Source: Achromobacter veterisilvae
Lineage (GTDB): Bacteria > Pseudomonadota > Gammaproteobacteria > Burkholderiales > Burkholderiaceae_B
Length of the DNA: 64,000 bases
Assembly: GCF_900496975.1 (NCBI RefSeq)
Contig: NZ_UFQC01000006.1
Coordinates: forward strand, 1 to 64,000
Direction: 5' to 3'
The notes below the pieces were generated by a model. The model saw nothing but the letters and a program-made list of their open reading frames with translations, was not told the origin of the DNA and searched no databases. The translations under genes and the position numbers were made by a program. Of this stretch, positions 39,148 to 50,297 are shown one piece after another; the first letter of the stretch is position 1; the number at the start of each line of letters is the position of its first letter.

Positions 39148-42100
39148 TCAATTCCCCCAGAAAGTGCGGTAGACCAGCGCGACGCCATTGACCGCCCCGC
39201 CCTTCAGGTCCACCGACAGGCCGCGCGCCAGGCGGTAGCTGGCCCGGCCGACGGTGTCGGTGCCGGAGAGCGCCTGCTCGACGCTGAGCGTGATGCCGTT
39301 GGCGAAGGTCTTGCTGGCCACCAGGAATTGCGTGGCAAGCTGGCTGTCGCTGTCCCGGTTTACGTCCCCCGCCACCGTGCGGTCGGGCAGGATGCTGCCC
39401 GAGCTGCCGATGTTGCCCGTCTTGATGCTGACGTCGTCCAGTCCGAACTGCTTGTAGAACGGCTGCCCGCCCCCCAGCAGCGCCGTGCCCACGGACATCA
39501 GCAGCGCGGCGTCGCCGCCGCTTTCGTCCGGGCCGCGGCCCAGCAGCAGCCAGGACAGTTTTTCCACGTCGCTGACGTCCGGGTAGGACACCAGGTCGAT
39601 GCGGGGCCGCTGCGCGGTGCCGACCACCTTGACGCCCGCCTCGACCTGTTCGCCCGTGCGCAGCGCCTCGATGTCCAGCAGCGGGTTGTCCAGGCGGCCC
39701 TGGAAGGTCAGCGTGCCGCGGCTCAGCCGCAGCTTCTGGCCGTAGGCCTCGATGCCTCCGCCGCGGGTGCGCAACGCGCCCACGCCGGTCAGGCGCCCGT
39801 CTTGCAGCAGGATCTGGATGGAGCCCAGCAGGCCGGCGTCCAGCCCCATGCCGGTGATGTAGAAGCGCGGCCCCATGTCGAACTTCAGGTTCATGCCGAC
39901 CTGCAGCGGCGTGGAGACCGCTCCGGGGTCGTCCCCCGGCCGGCGCACCTTGACGTCGTCGTCCAGCGAAGGCACGCCCTGCAGGATCTCCAGGCTGAAC
40001 CAGCCCGCGTCCGCCTTCAGGTCGCCCACGATGTCGATGCGCGGCATGGCCGCCTTCACGTCGATGACGCCGGACACCATGGCGTAGCGGTCCGAACGCT
40101 GCAGGGCCGGGAAGCGGTACAGGGTCAGCCGGATGTCGCCGCCGCCGTCGATGAAATTCCACTGCCCCTTGGCCTCGGTGTAGCCGCCCTTGGCCTCGGG
40201 GTTGGTGGTGATCCACTCCTTGGTGCGCCATTCGGCCGGCATCACCCGCAGCGAAGCCGGGAAACGCAGGCTCTCCAGCACCACCCGGTCGCCGTCCAGC
40301 CGGGCGGACAACGTGCCGTCGATCAGCCGCACGCCGTCGTCGATGCGCACCACGCGCAGCTTGTCGCCGCGGATGTTGCCGCTGGCCGACCATTTGCCCG
40401 CCAGGGTGCCCTGGGCTTCCAGGTTGGCCTTGACCGTGCCGCCGACCTCCATCGAGTCGCCCACGAACAGGCCGACCCAGGCCAGGTCGGCGATATCGGC
40501 GTCCAGCTTGGCGCGCAGCGGCTGCCGCGGGTCCAGCGCCATGCCACCCTTGGCGTCCACCGCCAGCACGGCGGTGCCGGTGCCGTTGATCACGCCCATC
40601 TTGTCGGTCGCCAGATTGACCTTGGCATCCAGGCGGCTGGCATTGGCGGAAGTCGGCGTGGCGGTCACGTCCAGCACCAGCGCCTTCAGGCCGAGCGGAA
40701 TGGGAGGATCGCCCGGTATCAGCAGGTCGCCTTCGCGGCGCGCGATGCGCGCCTTGCCGCCCAGCCGGCCATCGAACTTCAGATCCCACAGCACGTCCAG
40801 CGCGATGCGGCGCTGGCCCTCCGGAACCGTCGCGTTCACGCGGCTGGGCCGCTTGCCCAGCTTGGCCGCGGCCTCGGGATCGACCGCGCCGATCAGTTGG
40901 CGCGCCATGGCGGCGGTGATCACCAGATTGTCAGCCTGCCCGGCGGTTTCCCAGCGCTTGCCGCCGCCCCGCGACCCCTGGTGCGCCAGGATCACGCGTT
41001 CCTTGCCGGGCAGGGTCAGGCTCAGCGCCGTCTGCCCCACCTGCCACTGCCATTGCGGCTCCATGGCGGACGGCAGGTAGGCCAGCGCGACCGGCCGATC
41101 CGCCGCGACGGTGAAGCCGGCGGTCTCGGCCGTCAGCCGCGAGAACGTGCCGCGCCACCCCGGCAGGGCGGCGTCGGGCGTGCCGGCCGGCCCCTTGCCC
41201 CAGGCGCCGGCAAACGCGATGTTGGCCTTGGCGGGCGCCTCCCCCAGCACACCCGGGCGCGGCTTGGCTGGCGTGTAGCCGGCCGCCAGCTCGCCGCGGT
41301 GCGCGGCCAGGGTGCCCGTCAGTTTGCCCTTGAGTTCCGCGCCGCCCGGGATGCCGGGCCAGAATGCATCCAACTGGGGCGCCTTGGCGTCCAGCGACAG
41401 CGCGCCGTCCCGGGCGTCCAGCTCGCCCGTGGCCTGGATCTGGTTGCGGCCCAGCTTCAGGTCCACGTCCAGGCCGTGGATGCGCAGCCCGGCCAGCGGA
41501 TCGGCATCGGGAGAGGCCGGCTCGTCACCGGCCGCCGCGATGTCCACCTGGGCCTTGAGCGCGCCGCTCAAGGGCTGCCTGTTCCAGCGCGTGCCCTCTT
41601 CGAAACGCAGGTCCACCGCGGCGTGGCGCAATTGGCTCAGGTTTTCGATGTCGGCCCGCACATCGCCGCGCACGGTCAGCACCGCGGGCGGAATGTCCTT
41701 GCCCAGCCAGGGCGACAGATCCAGGCGCTGGGCGCTTATCGTGCCCGCGATGCGCTCGCGGCCCGCCGCCTGGGCGGTATCCGATTGCAGGTCGAGCTGC
41801 GCGGCCAGGGTCGATTGGTCGGGCAATTGCGCCCGCGCCCGGGCGCTGCGCAGCACCAGCGCCGTGCGCGGCGCCAGGTCGGCGGTCACGTCCAGCAGCA
41901 GGCCGGAGCCTTCGCCGTCCAGCTTGGCCTGGATACCATCCAGGGAGCCGGCGGCATCCGCGCGCAGCACCACCTGGCAAGCGGGCCGAGGCGCCTCGGA
42001 CGGCAAGGCGGACGCGGCGTCCGCAGCTTTGGCCTCCGCGGCCTTGGGGTCGCGCTTGCCGGCGCCAGCCTTGGGATCCGGTTTCCTGCCGGCGCCCTGC

Positions 42101-42813
42101 GCTTGCTCGAACACGCTGCTCAGCTTGTCGGCCTCGCACAGCGGGGAATCGGAGCCGGCGCCGCGCGCGATCACGTCCAGGCGCGCAGCGAACGGCCAGG
42201 GGTCGGCCATGCCTTGCAGTTCGGCCTGGCCGGAAATGTCCGCCTGCCCCGCCTCGTGGCCCACCCGCAGGCTGGCGATGCGCAACTGCGCTCCCTGCCT
42301 GCCCGCGGCGAACGTGGCCTCCAGATTGCCCAGGGTCACAGGCAGGGGCTGGCCGTCCTGCTCCAGCAGGAAATCGCCCAGCGCCACCCGGTCCACGGCG
42401 ATGTCCACCGGCAGCGCGGGCAGCGAGAACGGCTCGCCGTCGTCTTCCTCGGGCGTCGTGTCGGGCGATGAGGCCAGAGCGACGCGCACCGTGCCCGCCG
42501 ACACTTCGCGCACGTGCAGCAGGCGGTCGCCCAGCGCGCGCCAGTGCACGTTCAGGCGCAGATCGGAGATGTCGATGCGGGTGCCGCCCACGTCCAGATC
42601 CAGCTTGCCGACCGAGACGCCGCGCAACAGCGAACCCTTCACGTCCAGCGCCTGGCCGTTCAATTGCTGGGCGGCGGTGGTCAGCAGCAGCCGCGTGCCG
42701 TTCTGCGAGCCGGCCAGCCAGAACAGGAACCCGCCCGCCAGCACCGCCAGCATGGCCAGGCCCGGCAACCACCACACCAGCACCTGGCGCAGGAATTTGC
42801 GCAAGCCCTTCAA
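39148..42813 (-). CDS. tamB: TamB: inner-membrane translocation and assembly protein
   Basis: The 1221-residue AsmA-like protein has one N-terminal membrane span ([20 protein letters not shown]) followed by a long periplasmic beta-helical groove thought to bridge the membranes and carry lipids or help outer-membrane protein assembly. An Ala/Lys/Pro-rich low-complexity linker lies near 240-270. The C-terminal DUF490 domain ends with [45 protein letters not shown] and a terminal TFWGN. Its start overlaps the tamA stop by 4 nt, so the two subunits are co-produced. Confidence 0.92.
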   Translation of the reverse strand: MKGLRKFLRQVLVWWLPGLAMLAVLAGGFLFWLAGSQNGTRLLLTTAAQQLNGQALDVKGSLLRGVSVGKLDLDVGGTRIDISDLRLNVHWRALGDRLLHVREVSAGTVRVALASSPDTTPEEDDGEPFSLPALPVDIAVDRVALGDFLLEQDGQPLPVTLGNLEATFAAGRQGAQLRIASLRVGHEAGQADISGQAELQGMADPWPFAARLDVIARGAGSDSPLCEADKLSSVFEQAQGAGRKPDPKAGAGKRDPKAAEAKAADAASALPSEAPRPACQVVLRADAAGSLDGIQAKLDGEGSGLLLDVTADLAPRTALVLRSARARAQLPDQSTLAAQLDLQSDTAQAAGRERIAGTISAQRLDLSPWLGKDIPPAVLTVRGDVRADIENLSQLRHAAVDLRFEEGTRWNRQPLSGALKAQVDIAAAGDEPASPDADPLAGLRIHGLDVDLKLGRNQIQATGELDARDGALSLDAKAPQLDAFWPGIPGGAELKGKLTGTLAAHRGELAAGYTPAKPRPGVLGEAPAKANIAFAGAWGKGPAGTPDAALPGWRGTFSRLTAETAGFTVAADRPVALAYLPSAMEPQWQWQVGQTALSLTLPGKERVILAHQGSRGGGKRWETAGQADNLVITAAMARQLIGAVDPEAAAKLGKRPSRVNATVPEGQRRIALDVLWDLKFDGRLGGKARIARREGDLLIPGDPPIPLGLKALVLDVTATPTSANASRLDAKVNLATDKMGVINGTGTAVLAVDAKGGMALDPRQPLRAKLDADIADLAWVGLFVGDSMEVGGTVKANLEAQGTLAGKWSASGNIRGDKLRVVRIDDGVRLIDGTLSARLDGDRVVLESLRFPASLRVMPAEWRTKEWITTNPEAKGGYTEAKGQWNFIDGGGDIRLTLYRFPALQRSDRYAMVSGVIDVKAAMPRIDIVGDLKADAGWFSLEILQGVPSLDDDVKVRRPGDDPGAVSTPLQVGMNLKFDMGPRFYITGMGLDAGLLGSIQILLQDGRLTGVGALRTRGGGIEAYGQKLRLSRGTLTFQGRLDNPLLDIEALRTGEQVEAGVKVVGTAQRPRIDLVSYPDVSDVEKLSWLLLGRGPDESGGDAALLMSVGTALLGGGQPFYKQFGLDDVSIKTGNIGSSGSILPDRTVAGDVNRDSDSQLATQFLVASKTFANGITLSVEQALSGTDTVGRASYRLARGLSVDLKGGAVNGVALVYRTFWGN

Positions 42814-44702
42814 AACGCGATCCCCAAGGAGAAATGCAGGCGCAGGTCGCGGTCGCGCTGGCCGTAGGCGACGTCCAGGAACAGGGGGCCGGCCGGCGTG
42901 CGCACGCGCGCGCCGACACCGTAGCCCACCGCCATCGACATGTCGCCGAACGATTCCGCGGCGTCGCCCGCGTCCACGAACACGCCCATGCCCCAGCGCT
43001 CATCGAAATAATGGTCGTATTCGATGCTGCCGACCAGCAGCGTGGGCGCGCCCACCACGGCGTCATCGCGCTGCACGCCGATGCTCTGGTACTTGTAGCC
43101 CCGGATCGAACGCGCGCCGCCCGTGCGGAAACCGAAATCGTCCGGCACCCGCACCTTGCTGTTGGACCACACCCGGCCGACCTCGCCGCGCACGGTCAGG
43201 ACGTCCAGCTTGCCGATGGGCCACCATTTCTGGGCCCGCAGCCGGGCGCGGGTGTAGGGTTCGCCCGTGTCCAGCGTCACGCCCACGCCGCCGCCCACCG
43301 CGATCAGGTTGCCTTCGCGCGGATCGTATTTGTTGTCCACGTCGCGGCGCAGCCATTCGGCCGTGGCGGTCAGGGTCGGCAAGATGTATTGGTCGCCGCC
43401 ATCGATCTTCACGTGATCCTGCGCCAGCAGCATGCCCCAGCGCGTTTCGTATTCGACCCGGCTGTCGCCCGCGCCCTTGCGCTCTTGCAGGCGGGTCGCG
43501 CCCAGGGCGTAACGCGTCACGTCCAGCCCCTGGATGTCGGAATGGTCGTACAGGAGGCCGAAGGAGTCCTTGTAGCCGCGCTCATTCGGCGGCAACAGGA
43601 AGTCCGCGTAGACGCGCTGCTGCAGCCGGTCCACGCTGAAGCCCGTCTCCATGGTGAGCGGCTGGCCGAACACCACGTTCTGCCGGTACAGCGATTCCAC
43701 GCGCAGGCCGGCCTCGTCGTCCACGCCTATCGACCCCGTGAACCGCTTGGGCGGCGCTTCCACCACCCGCACCTGCACCGGCAAGGTCACCTCGCCGTTC
43801 GAATCGTAGGCGGGCGGCGGCGCGGGCATGGCGCCGGACACGGAGGGATCTCCCGCCGGCGTGGCGGCGGCCAGGTCGGTCGAGCCCGGCGCGCGCGCCC
43901 GGTCGGCGTTGGGCGCGGGGGCCGGCTGCGCCTTGCCCGGCTGTTCCAGCGACACGAACGCACCACGGAAGAAAGCCGTGGATTGCAGATCCTGCTGCCA
44001 GGTGTCCAGCTTGTTCTGGTCATACGCGGCGCCCGGCGAATAGCGCACGTAGCGCTCGACCAGCTTCTCCGGCACCCGCTTCAGGCCGTCGGTGGTGAGT
44101 TCGCCCATGCGGACCTGGGGGCCGCTGTCTATCGTGACGCGCAAGGCGGCCGACGCCGTATCGGCCTCGATCTCGGCCTGCGACGCGGTCATGCGCGCCA
44201 GCATGAAGTCGCGCGAGGACACCTCGTCCAGCAGGGTCGATTTGGCCTTGTTCCAGTCGCTGTTGATGAAGGGCTGGCCCGCCTTCAGCAGCCAGTCTTC
44301 CCGCAGCTTGCGCACGCGATCGGCGAACTCGGGCCGGGTGATCCGGCCCGTGAAGGCCAGGTCCACCGAGCCGACGGTCGTGCGCTTGCCGGAGACGATG
44401 CCGATGTCCCACGTTTCGCCGCCGATGTCGGTGCCGGCCTCGAGCGTCACCGTCGGCGAGAAATAGCCCTGGGTGGCCAGCGCCGCCAGCGTCGCGTCGC
44501 GCGCGCGCCGGCGCAGGCGGTTGATTTCGCCGCCGTCCTGGTCTTCGGCCAGCCGCGCGATCGCGTCAACCGCCTCGGTGATCGCCTGCAGCGCGGCCGG
44601 CGGCACGCCGCCCGGGTCCACGATGATTTCCGGGCGCTTGGCCAGCGCCTCGCCCGCCATCACACAACATCCTGCCAAGAAGGCACGGGCTGTCCACCGC
44701 AT
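42810..44702 (-). CDS. tamA: TamA: Omp85-family outer-membrane assembly factor
   Basis: The 630-residue protein has a signal peptide (TARAFLAGCCVMAGEALA), three POTRA domains (about 25-330) and a 16-strand Omp85 barrel. The RGY motif of the L6 loop is ARSIRGYKYQSIG, and the chain ends in a barrel strand with terminal Phe ([11 protein letters not shown]). A Pro/Ala-rich insertion (AQPAPAPNADRARAPG) interrupts the third POTRA region, longer than in E. coli TamA (577). It partners TamB and lies 3 nt behind apbC. Confidence 0.92.
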   Translation of the reverse strand: MRWTARAFLAGCCVMAGEALAKRPEIIVDPGGVPPAALQAITEAVDAIARLAEDQDGGEINRLRRRARDATLAALATQGYFSPTVTLEAGTDIGGETWDIGIVSGKRTTVGSVDLAFTGRITRPEFADRVRKLREDWLLKAGQPFINSDWNKAKSTLLDEVSSRDFMLARMTASQAEIEADTASAALRVTIDSGPQVRMGELTTDGLKRVPEKLVERYVRYSPGAAYDQNKLDTWQQDLQSTAFFRGAFVSLEQPGKAQPAPAPNADRARAPGSTDLAAATPAGDPSVSGAMPAPPPAYDSNGEVTLPVQVRVVEAPPKRFTGSIGVDDEAGLRVESLYRQNVVFGQPLTMETGFSVDRLQQRVYADFLLPPNERGYKDSFGLLYDHSDIQGLDVTRYALGATRLQERKGAGDSRVEYETRWGMLLAQDHVKIDGGDQYILPTLTATAEWLRRDVDNKYDPREGNLIAVGGGVGVTLDTGEPYTRARLRAQKWWPIGKLDVLTVRGEVGRVWSNSKVRVPDDFGFRTGGARSIRGYKYQSIGVQRDDAVVGAPTLLVGSIEYDHYFDERWGMGVFVDAGDAAESFGDMSMAVGYGVGARVRTPAGPLFLDVAYGQRDRDLRLHFSLGIAF

Positions 44703-44705
44703 GCT

Positions 44706-45794
44706 TCAGGTCGGCTGCTGCACGACGATGGACGGAAACTTGCCCGCCATGTCGCGCGGAAGCGCGGCGACGCCGGCGGCCAGCTTCCGGGCGATGCCGC
44801 GATACAGCGCCGCGGCCTCGCTGCCCGCGTCCGACACCACGGTCGGCGTGCCGGCGTCGGTCTGTTCGCGGATCGCCAGGGTCAGCGGCAGGCTGCCCAG
44901 CCACGGCGTGTGGTATTGCTCGGCCATGCGCTGGCCGCCGCCCTCGCCGAAAATGTGTTCCGCGTGCCCGCACTGCGAGCAGATGTGGATGGCCATGTTC
45001 TCGACCACGCCCAGGATCGGCACGTCGACCTTCTGGAACATGCGCAAGCCCTTGCGCGCGTCCAGCAGGGCCACGTCCTGCGGCGTGGTGACGATGACGG
45101 CGCCCACGACGGGCACCTTCTGCGCCAGGGTCAGGGCCACGTCGCCCGTGCCCGGGGGCATGTCGACGATCAGGTAATCGAGATCGCGCCAGTTGGTCTG
45201 GCGCAGCAGTTGTTCCAGGGCCTGCGTCACCATCGGGCCGCGCCAGATGGCGGGCGAATCGGCGTCGATCAGGAAGCCGATGGAATTGGCCTGCAGGCCG
45301 TGGCCCGTCAGCGGCTCCATGCTCTTGTTGTCCAGGCTCTCGGGGCGGCCCGAGATGCCCAGCATGGTCGGCACGCTGGGGCCGTAGATGTCGGCGTCCA
45401 GCAGGCCGACCTTGGCGCCTTCGGCCGCCAGGGCCAGGGCCAGGTTCACCGCCGTGGTGCTCTTGCCCACGCCGCCCTTGCCGGAGGCGACCGCAATAAT
45501 GTTGCGCACGTTGGGCAGGGGCTTCAGCCCCTTCTGCACCGCGTGGGCGGCCACCTTCCAGGTCACGGAGACCTGCGCGCCAGGCGCCCCGGCGTCCGCG
45601 AGCGCCGCTTCGGCGATCTGGCGCACCTGGTCCTTGACGGCGTCGGCGGGATAGCCCAGTTCCAGCGCCACCGCGACGCGGCCGCCGCCCAACTGAATGT
45701 CACGATCTTTTACAGAAACACCCAAATCCAGGCCGGTATTCGGGTCTTGCGCGGCGCGCAGCGCGGCGCGGATGTTTTCTATCGTTATACTCAT
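44706..45794 (-). CDS. apbC: ApbC/Mrp iron-sulfur cluster carrier ATPase
   Basis: The 362-residue P-loop protein carries Fe-S clusters to target proteins. An N-terminal MIP18-like domain (about 1-85) is followed by the deviant Walker A GKGGVGKST (105-113), DADIYGPSVP, IVDMPPGTGD and the cluster-binding C272 and C275 in ICSQCGH. ATG 45794 gives the family length; an upstream extension is not supported. It opens the operon with tamA, tamB and dcd, and is divergent from the metG side. Confidence 0.94.
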   Translation of the reverse strand: MSITIENIRAALRAAQDPNTGLDLGVSVKDRDIQLGGGRVAVALELGYPADAVKDQVRQIAEAALADAGAPGAQVSVTWKVAAHAVQKGLKPLPNVRNIIAVASGKGGVGKSTTAVNLALALAAEGAKVGLLDADIYGPSVPTMLGISGRPESLDNKSMEPLTGHGLQANSIGFLIDADSPAIWRGPMVTQALEQLLRQTNWRDLDYLIVDMPPGTGDVALTLAQKVPVVGAVIVTTPQDVALLDARKGLRMFQKVDVPILGVVENMAIHICSQCGHAEHIFGEGGGQRMAEQYHTPWLGSLPLTLAIREQTDAGTPTVVSDAGSEAAALYRGIARKLAAGVAALPRDMAGKFPSIVVQQPT

Positions 45795-45894
45795 ATCACT
45801 GTGGTTCCGTAGGCAGCGCGGCTTCTGCGGGCCGCCATCCCCTAAAGGATAGCGGATACCGGGAACCTTTCGCTGCGTTTTGCATCCGATCTTC

Positions 45895-46170
45895 ATGACC
45901 AACACACTTATCCGCTTCTTTCGTGCCGTCCTATTCGCCGCCCTGGCCTTGATCGGCATGGCGATGGCGCTGGTGTTCATGCTTTCCACGGCGATCGCCG
46001 TGGCGATCCTGTACGTGGTCGCCAAGGTGCGCGGCAGACCTTTCGGCGTCCGCGCCTATTGGAGCCAGCGCCAGGGCGCCCGCACCGGACCGTTCCAGTC
46101 CGCCGCCGCCCCCTTCGCCACGCAACCGCGCGGCGACGTGATCGACGTCGAAGCCCGCGAAATCCGCTGA
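45895..46170 (+). CDS. Small membrane protein of unknown function
   Basis: This 91-residue protein has one long or two short spans (VLFAALALIGMAMALVFML and STAIAVAILYVVA) and a basic, Ala-rich tail ending GDVIDVEAREIR. I do not recognise the family. The ATG at 45895 is preferred to a TTG five codons earlier. It lies upstream of metG on the same strand and divergent from apbC. The clear hydrophobic pattern supports a real gene. Confidence 0.6.
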   Translation: MTNTLIRFFRAVLFAALALIGMAMALVFMLSTAIAVAILYVVAKVRGRPFGVRAYWSQRQGARTGPFQSAAAPFATQPRGDVIDVEAREIR

Positions 46171-46405
46171 CGGCGGCTTTCCCGATGCCCGCGGCGCAAG
46201 CGGGCCGCGGCTTCATGCGTCCGCAAGGCGGCCTCGCCGCCCGATCCCGCCGCTTCCCCTCGCCCTGAATCCAGCCTGATCCGCCCGCCGCGGCGGGCGG
46301 GCCGAGCCGTGGACGGGCCATTCCCGGCGCCCCCGCCAGGCAAGTCTTCGCCGTTGCCCTAAAATGGCCGGCCAATTCCTTTTCCCTCAACCTCTATCGA
46401 CAACC

Positions 46406-48472
46406 ATGTCTCGCACCCTCTTTGTCACCACTGCGCTGCCCTACGCCAACGGATCTTTCCACATCGGCCACATCATGGAGTACATCCAGGCCGATATCTG
46501 GGTTCGTTCGATGCGAATGGCGGGCCACACGGTGCACTTCGTGGGTGCGGATGACGCGCACGGCGCGCCCATCATGCTGAAGGCGGAAAAGGAAGGCATC
46601 ACGCCGCAGGCGCTGGTGGCCCGCTACGCCGCGGAACGCCCGCAGTACCTGAACGGTTTCCACATCCGCTTCGACCACTGGCACTCCACCGATTCCGCCG
46701 AGAACGTCGCGCTGTCGCACGATATCTACCGCGCGCTGAAGGCCCAGGGCCTGATCGAGACCCGCTCCATCGAGCAGTTCTACGACCCGGTCAAGGGCAT
46801 GTTCCTGGCCGACCGCTACATCAAGGGCGAATGCCCCAAGTGCCACGCCAAGGACCAGTACGGCGATTCCTGCGAGGTCTGCGGCGCGGTCTACGCGCCC
46901 ACCGACCTGATCAACCCGTACTCGGCGCTGACCGGCGCCACGCCCGTGCTGAAGTCGTCGGACCACTTCTTCTTCAAGCTGTCCGATCCGCGCTGCGTGG
47001 AATTCCTGCAGCAATGGACCACCGGCTCGAACGCCGCCGGCACCAAGCACCTGCAGCCCGAAATGCTGGCCAAGACGCGCGAATGGCTGGGCGCGGACGA
47101 TGGCGAAGCCAAGCTGGGCGACTGGGACATTTCCCGCGACGCCCCCTATTTCGGCATCGAGATCCCGGATGCGCCGGGCAAGTACTTCTACGTGTGGCTG
47201 GACGCGCCGGTGGGCTACCTGGCCTCGCTGAAGTCGTACTGCGCGCTCAAGGGCCTGGATTTCGACGCCCTGCTCGACCCCGCCGGCAGCACCGAACAGG
47301 TCCACTTCATCGGCAAGGACATCGTGTACTTCCACGCGCTGTTCTGGCCCGCGATGCTGAAGTTCGCCGGCCGCAAGACGCCGGACGCGGTGAACGTGCA
47401 CGGTTTCATCACGGTCAGCGGCGAAAAGATGTCCAAGAGCCGCGGCACCGGCATTTCGCCGCTGCGCTACCTGGAACTCGGCATGAACGCCGAGTGGATG
47501 CGCTACTACATCGCCGCCAAGCTGAACGCGCGGGTCGAAGACATCGATTTCAATCCCGACGACTTCATCGCCCGGGTCAACAGCGACCTGGTCGGCAAGT
47601 ACGTCAACATCGCCAGCCGCGCCGCCAGCTTCATCACCAAGCACTTCGACGGCGTGCTGGCCTACGCCGGCGACACCGCCGCGCTGGCCGCGGAATACGC
47701 CGAACAGGCGGAATCCATCCGCGCCGCGTTCGAGGCCCGCGAATACAACCGCGCCATCCGCGAGATCATGGCCTACGCCGACCGCATCAACCAGGCGTTC
47801 GACACCGCGCAGCCCTGGGTCCTGGCCAAGGGCATCGCCACGGCGGACGACGAACAAAAGGCCAGGCTGCAGGACATCTGCTCGCGCTCGCTGGCGGGCT
47901 TCAAGGCCCTGTCGGTCATGCTGGCGCCGGTGCTGCCGGCCCTGGCCGAACGCGTGGCGCTGGAACTCTTCGGCGCGCAGGCTCCGTTCACCTGGGCCGA
48001 CGCCTCGGCGCTGCCGCAGGGCGTGGCGCCGTTCAAGCACCTGATGCAGCGCGTCGAACCGCAGATGCTGGACGACCTGTTCGAACCGCCCGCCGCCCCG
48101 GCGGTGGTGCCCGGCGGCGAACCGCTGGCCGACACCATCTCCATCGACGACTTCGCCCGCGTCGACCTGCGCATCGCGCAGATCGTCAACTGCGAACACG
48201 TGGAAGGCTCGACCAAGCTGCTGCGCCTGACGCTGGACGTGGGCGAAGGCCGCCACCGCAACGTGTTCTCCGGCATCAAGTCGGCCTACCAGCCCGAAGA
48301 CCTGATCGGCAAGCTGACCGTCATGGTGGCCAACCTGGCCCCGCGCAAGATGAAGTTCGGCGTGTCCGAAGGCATGGTGCTGGCCGCCAGCCATGCGGAC
48401 GAGTCGGTCGACGCGGGTATCTATGTGCTGGAACCGTTCCCCGGCGCCAAGCCGGGCATGCGGGTGCGGTAA
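46406..48472 (+). CDS. metG: Methionyl-tRNA synthetase
   Basis: The 688-residue class I synthetase charges tRNA-Met. Motifs: HIGH (19-22), zinc-knuckle cysteines C143, C146, C156 and C159 ([18 protein letters not shown]), and KMSKS at 341-345. The C-terminal tRNA-binding dimer domain (about 585-688) is present with [20 protein letters not shown]. The start at 46406 gives the normal N-terminus; fourteen upstream in-frame codons lack a ribosome site. A set of palindromic repeats follows the stop. Confidence 0.96.
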   Translation: MSRTLFVTTALPYANGSFHIGHIMEYIQADIWVRSMRMAGHTVHFVGADDAHGAPIMLKAEKEGITPQALVARYAAERPQYLNGFHIRFDHWHSTDSAENVALSHDIYRALKAQGLIETRSIEQFYDPVKGMFLADRYIKGECPKCHAKDQYGDSCEVCGAVYAPTDLINPYSALTGATPVLKSSDHFFFKLSDPRCVEFLQQWTTGSNAAGTKHLQPEMLAKTREWLGADDGEAKLGDWDISRDAPYFGIEIPDAPGKYFYVWLDAPVGYLASLKSYCALKGLDFDALLDPAGSTEQVHFIGKDIVYFHALFWPAMLKFAGRKTPDAVNVHGFITVSGEKMSKSRGTGISPLRYLELGMNAEWMRYYIAAKLNARVEDIDFNPDDFIARVNSDLVGKYVNIASRAASFITKHFDGVLAYAGDTAALAAEYAEQAESIRAAFEAREYNRAIREIMAYADRINQAFDTAQPWVLAKGIATADDEQKARLQDICSRSLAGFKALSVMLAPVLPALAERVALELFGAQAPFTWADASALPQGVAPFKHLMQRVEPQMLDDLFEPPAAPAVVPGGEPLADTISIDDFARVDLRIAQIVNCEHVEGSTKLLRLTLDVGEGRHRNVFSGIKSAYQPEDLIGKLTVMVANLAPRKMKFGVSEGMVLAASHADESVDAGIYVLEPFPGAKPGMRVR

Positions 48473-48480
48473 TCACTTCC

Positions 48481-48495
48481 GGGTGTCTGACACCC
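48481..48495. repeat. Palindrome GGGTGTC-T-GACACCC after metG
   Basis: This is a perfect odd palindrome 9 bp after the metG stop. It is the first of four GTGTC-N-GACAC elements within 155 bp. Confidence 0.85.
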
Positions 48496-48523
48496 GGGGA
48501 GACGGTCTCAAGCCTGCGGGACT

Positions 48524-48592
48524 ATCTCGTACGGGTGTCAGACACAGGGAGGTGTGGGGCTCGGCCGCCAGTGTCTGACACCCGTACGAGAT
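48524..48592. repeat. 22-bp perfect inverted repeat built on GTGTC-N-GACAC elements
   Basis: The arms 48524-48545 and 48571-48592 are exact reverse complements and enclose 25 nt. Each arm contains ACGGGTGTCAGACAC or its complement. The stem would be strong in RNA and lies between the converging metG and trhO genes, so it may end transcription from both sides, although no T-run is present. Confidence 0.85.
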
Positions 48593-48620
48593 GTCCTTCC
48601 GGGCTGGAGCAGGCCTTCCC

Positions 48621-48635
48621 GGGTGTCAGACACCC
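48621..48635. repeat. Palindrome GGGTGTC-A-GACACCC overlapping the trhO stop codon
   Basis: The TGA of trhO (48626-48628) is part of this palindrome, so the last residues of the protein (Gly-Val) are encoded by the repeat. Confidence 0.85.
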
Positions 48636-49372
48636 AAAGCGACAGACGGCTCCAACGCTGGATCCAGCGAAACCCGTTCATCGAACACGAAGCACTTGCC
48701 CTCGTAGCCCGGGCCGCCGGTTTCCTCGAAGTACTTGAGGATGCCGCCGTCGAGCTGGTAGACGTTCGGGATGCCGGCCTCGTTCATGTAGATGGCCGCC
48801 TTTTCGCAGCGGATGCCGCCGGTGCAGAAGCTGACCACGGTCTTGCCTTCGAGTTCGGCGCGGTGCGCCTGCACCGCGGCGGGAAACTGCGTGAAGCGCT
48901 CGATGCGCCAATCGATCGCGTTCGTGAAGGTGCCTTCATCCACTTCGAAGGCGTTGCGGGTGTCCAGCATGACCACCGGGCGCCCCGCGTCGTCCACGCC
49001 CTGTTCCAGCCAGCGCGCCAGCGTATGCGCGTCCACGCCGGGCGCCCGCCCCGCCTCGGGGCGGATGGCCGGGTGGTCCATGCGGATGATCTCGCGCTTG
49101 ACCTTCACCAGCAGCTTGCGGAACGGCACGGCGCCGCTGCGGCTGAACTTCACCTCGAGGTCCGCGAAGCGCGCGTCGGCGCGCAGGGACCCCAGAAAAC
49201 CGTCGATGCCCTCCGCCGACCCCGCCAGGAACAGGTTGATGCCCTCCTCGGCCAGCAGGATCGTGCCCTTGAGCGCGGCCTGGGCCGCCTCGTCCAGCAG
49301 CCGCAGGCGCAGCTCCGGCAGGCAATCCAGGGAAACGAATTTGTAGGCGGCGATATTGACGACGGAAGTCAT
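48626..49372 (-). CDS. trhO: tRNA uridine-34 hydroxylase, rhodanese type
   Basis: The 248-residue protein belongs to the YceA/TrhO group, which hydroxylates U34 of some tRNAs on the way to 5-methoxyuridine-type modifications using oxygen. The rhodanese active-site Cys183 lies in [13 protein letters not shown], with a second Cys189. The N-terminal domain has [19 protein letters not shown] and [17 protein letters not shown]. It is the short form without the C-terminal extension of E. coli TrhO (350). Its 3' end is built into a palindromic repeat. Confidence 0.9.
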   Translation of the reverse strand: MTSVVNIAAYKFVSLDCLPELRLRLLDEAAQAALKGTILLAEEGINLFLAGSAEGIDGFLGSLRADARFADLEVKFSRSGAVPFRKLLVKVKREIIRMDHPAIRPEAGRAPGVDAHTLARWLEQGVDDAGRPVVMLDTRNAFEVDEGTFTNAIDWRIERFTQFPAAVQAHRAELEGKTVVSFCTGGIRCEKAAIYMNEAGIPNVYQLDGGILKYFEETGGPGYEGKCFVFDERVSLDPALEPSVALGV

Positions 49373-49454
49373 GGAAAAGCGGCGGAAGACGGACGGCGAA
49401 ACCCGTAATAGTAATCGCTGGCCGGCCGCCGCCCCCGTCCCGGCTTGACCGCGC

Positions 49455-50252
49455 TCAACGGGGGACGATTTCCTGTTCGACCACGGCGTCCAGCACCCAG
49501 CGCACGGACGAGGCGTCGGCGGGCGGATTCGGGTCCTGCACCTCGACGACGCGCAGCCGATAGCGGATGCCCGGCTGGAAATGGAAACCGGTTATTTCCC
49601 CGTGCCAGAACTGCCAGGGCTGCGCGGCGCTGTCCCGCACCTGGTAACACATGGCGCGGCCCACGCCCGCGCTGCACGGCACCCGCTCCGAGTTCACGTA
49701 CACCAGCTTGGTCGGCCCCGGCTGGCCGCCGGCGATGGGATCGGTGCGGCGGCCGAAGTCCAGCGTGTCGCCCGAGGCCAGAATCCAGGTCATGCGCTGC
49801 GGGTTGTTGGTGCTGTCCACCGAACTGGCCGTGATGCGCGTCATGCCCGCCAGGAAATCCTGTTCCAGCGCCATGCTGTCGGGCGCGCAGGCCATCATCG
49901 TCGACACGGGATGGTCGCGCACGATCAGCAGGCCGTTGGCGACCGTGTAGGACGCGCTGTACTGGTTGCACCCCGCGAAACCCGCGATGCGCGGCGCGCC
50001 CTGGTCATGGATGAAGCTGACCGTGAGGGGACGCGAATGCGTGGACGGATGCGGCACCGGGCGCAGCGCGCCGCCCGGTTTCGTCCAGCGCGCCAGGTCC
50101 CAACTAGTCTGGGCCAGGATGTCCGACGCCGAGGCGGGCTGGAAACGGGGATCCTGTCCGTCGGCGGCGCGCCTGGGCGGCGACGAGCAGGCGGCAAGGC
50201 CGACGGCCAGCAGGCAGGGCGCCAGCCAGCGCAGGGAAGCGGAAATGGGCAT
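49455..50252 (-). CDS. META-domain lipoprotein with extra C-terminal domain
   Basis: The 265-residue product has a lipoprotein signal with lipobox LAACSS (Cys about 22). A META domain (about 45-160) like E. coli HslJ follows: [25 protein letters not shown] and [21 protein letters not shown]. The last 100 residues, [15 protein letters not shown] through [14 protein letters not shown], look like a DUF4377-type domain. META proteins are linked to stress or antibiotic tolerance, but their chemistry is unknown. It sits 45 nt behind a shorter META paralogue. Confidence 0.85.
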   Translation of the reverse strand: MPISASLRWLAPCLLAVGLAACSSPPRRAADGQDPRFQPASASDILAQTSWDLARWTKPGGALRPVPHPSTHSRPLTVSFIHDQGAPRIAGFAGCNQYSASYTVANGLLIVRDHPVSTMMACAPDSMALEQDFLAGMTRITASSVDSTNNPQRMTWILASGDTLDFGRRTDPIAGGQPGPTKLVYVNSERVPCSAGVGRAMCYQVRDSAAQPWQFWHGEITGFHFQPGIRYRLRVVEVQDPNPPADASSVRWVLDAVVEQEIVPR

Positions 50253-50297
50253 GGGAATCTCCCGAAAGCAGGCGAAAACGCGTATCGGCCGCCGCGC

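Noticed and set aside
39070-42471. Open plus-strand frame of about 1130 codons opposite tamB
   Set aside because: It shadows a gene with clear TamB motifs and has the same low-complexity make-up as other antisense frames.
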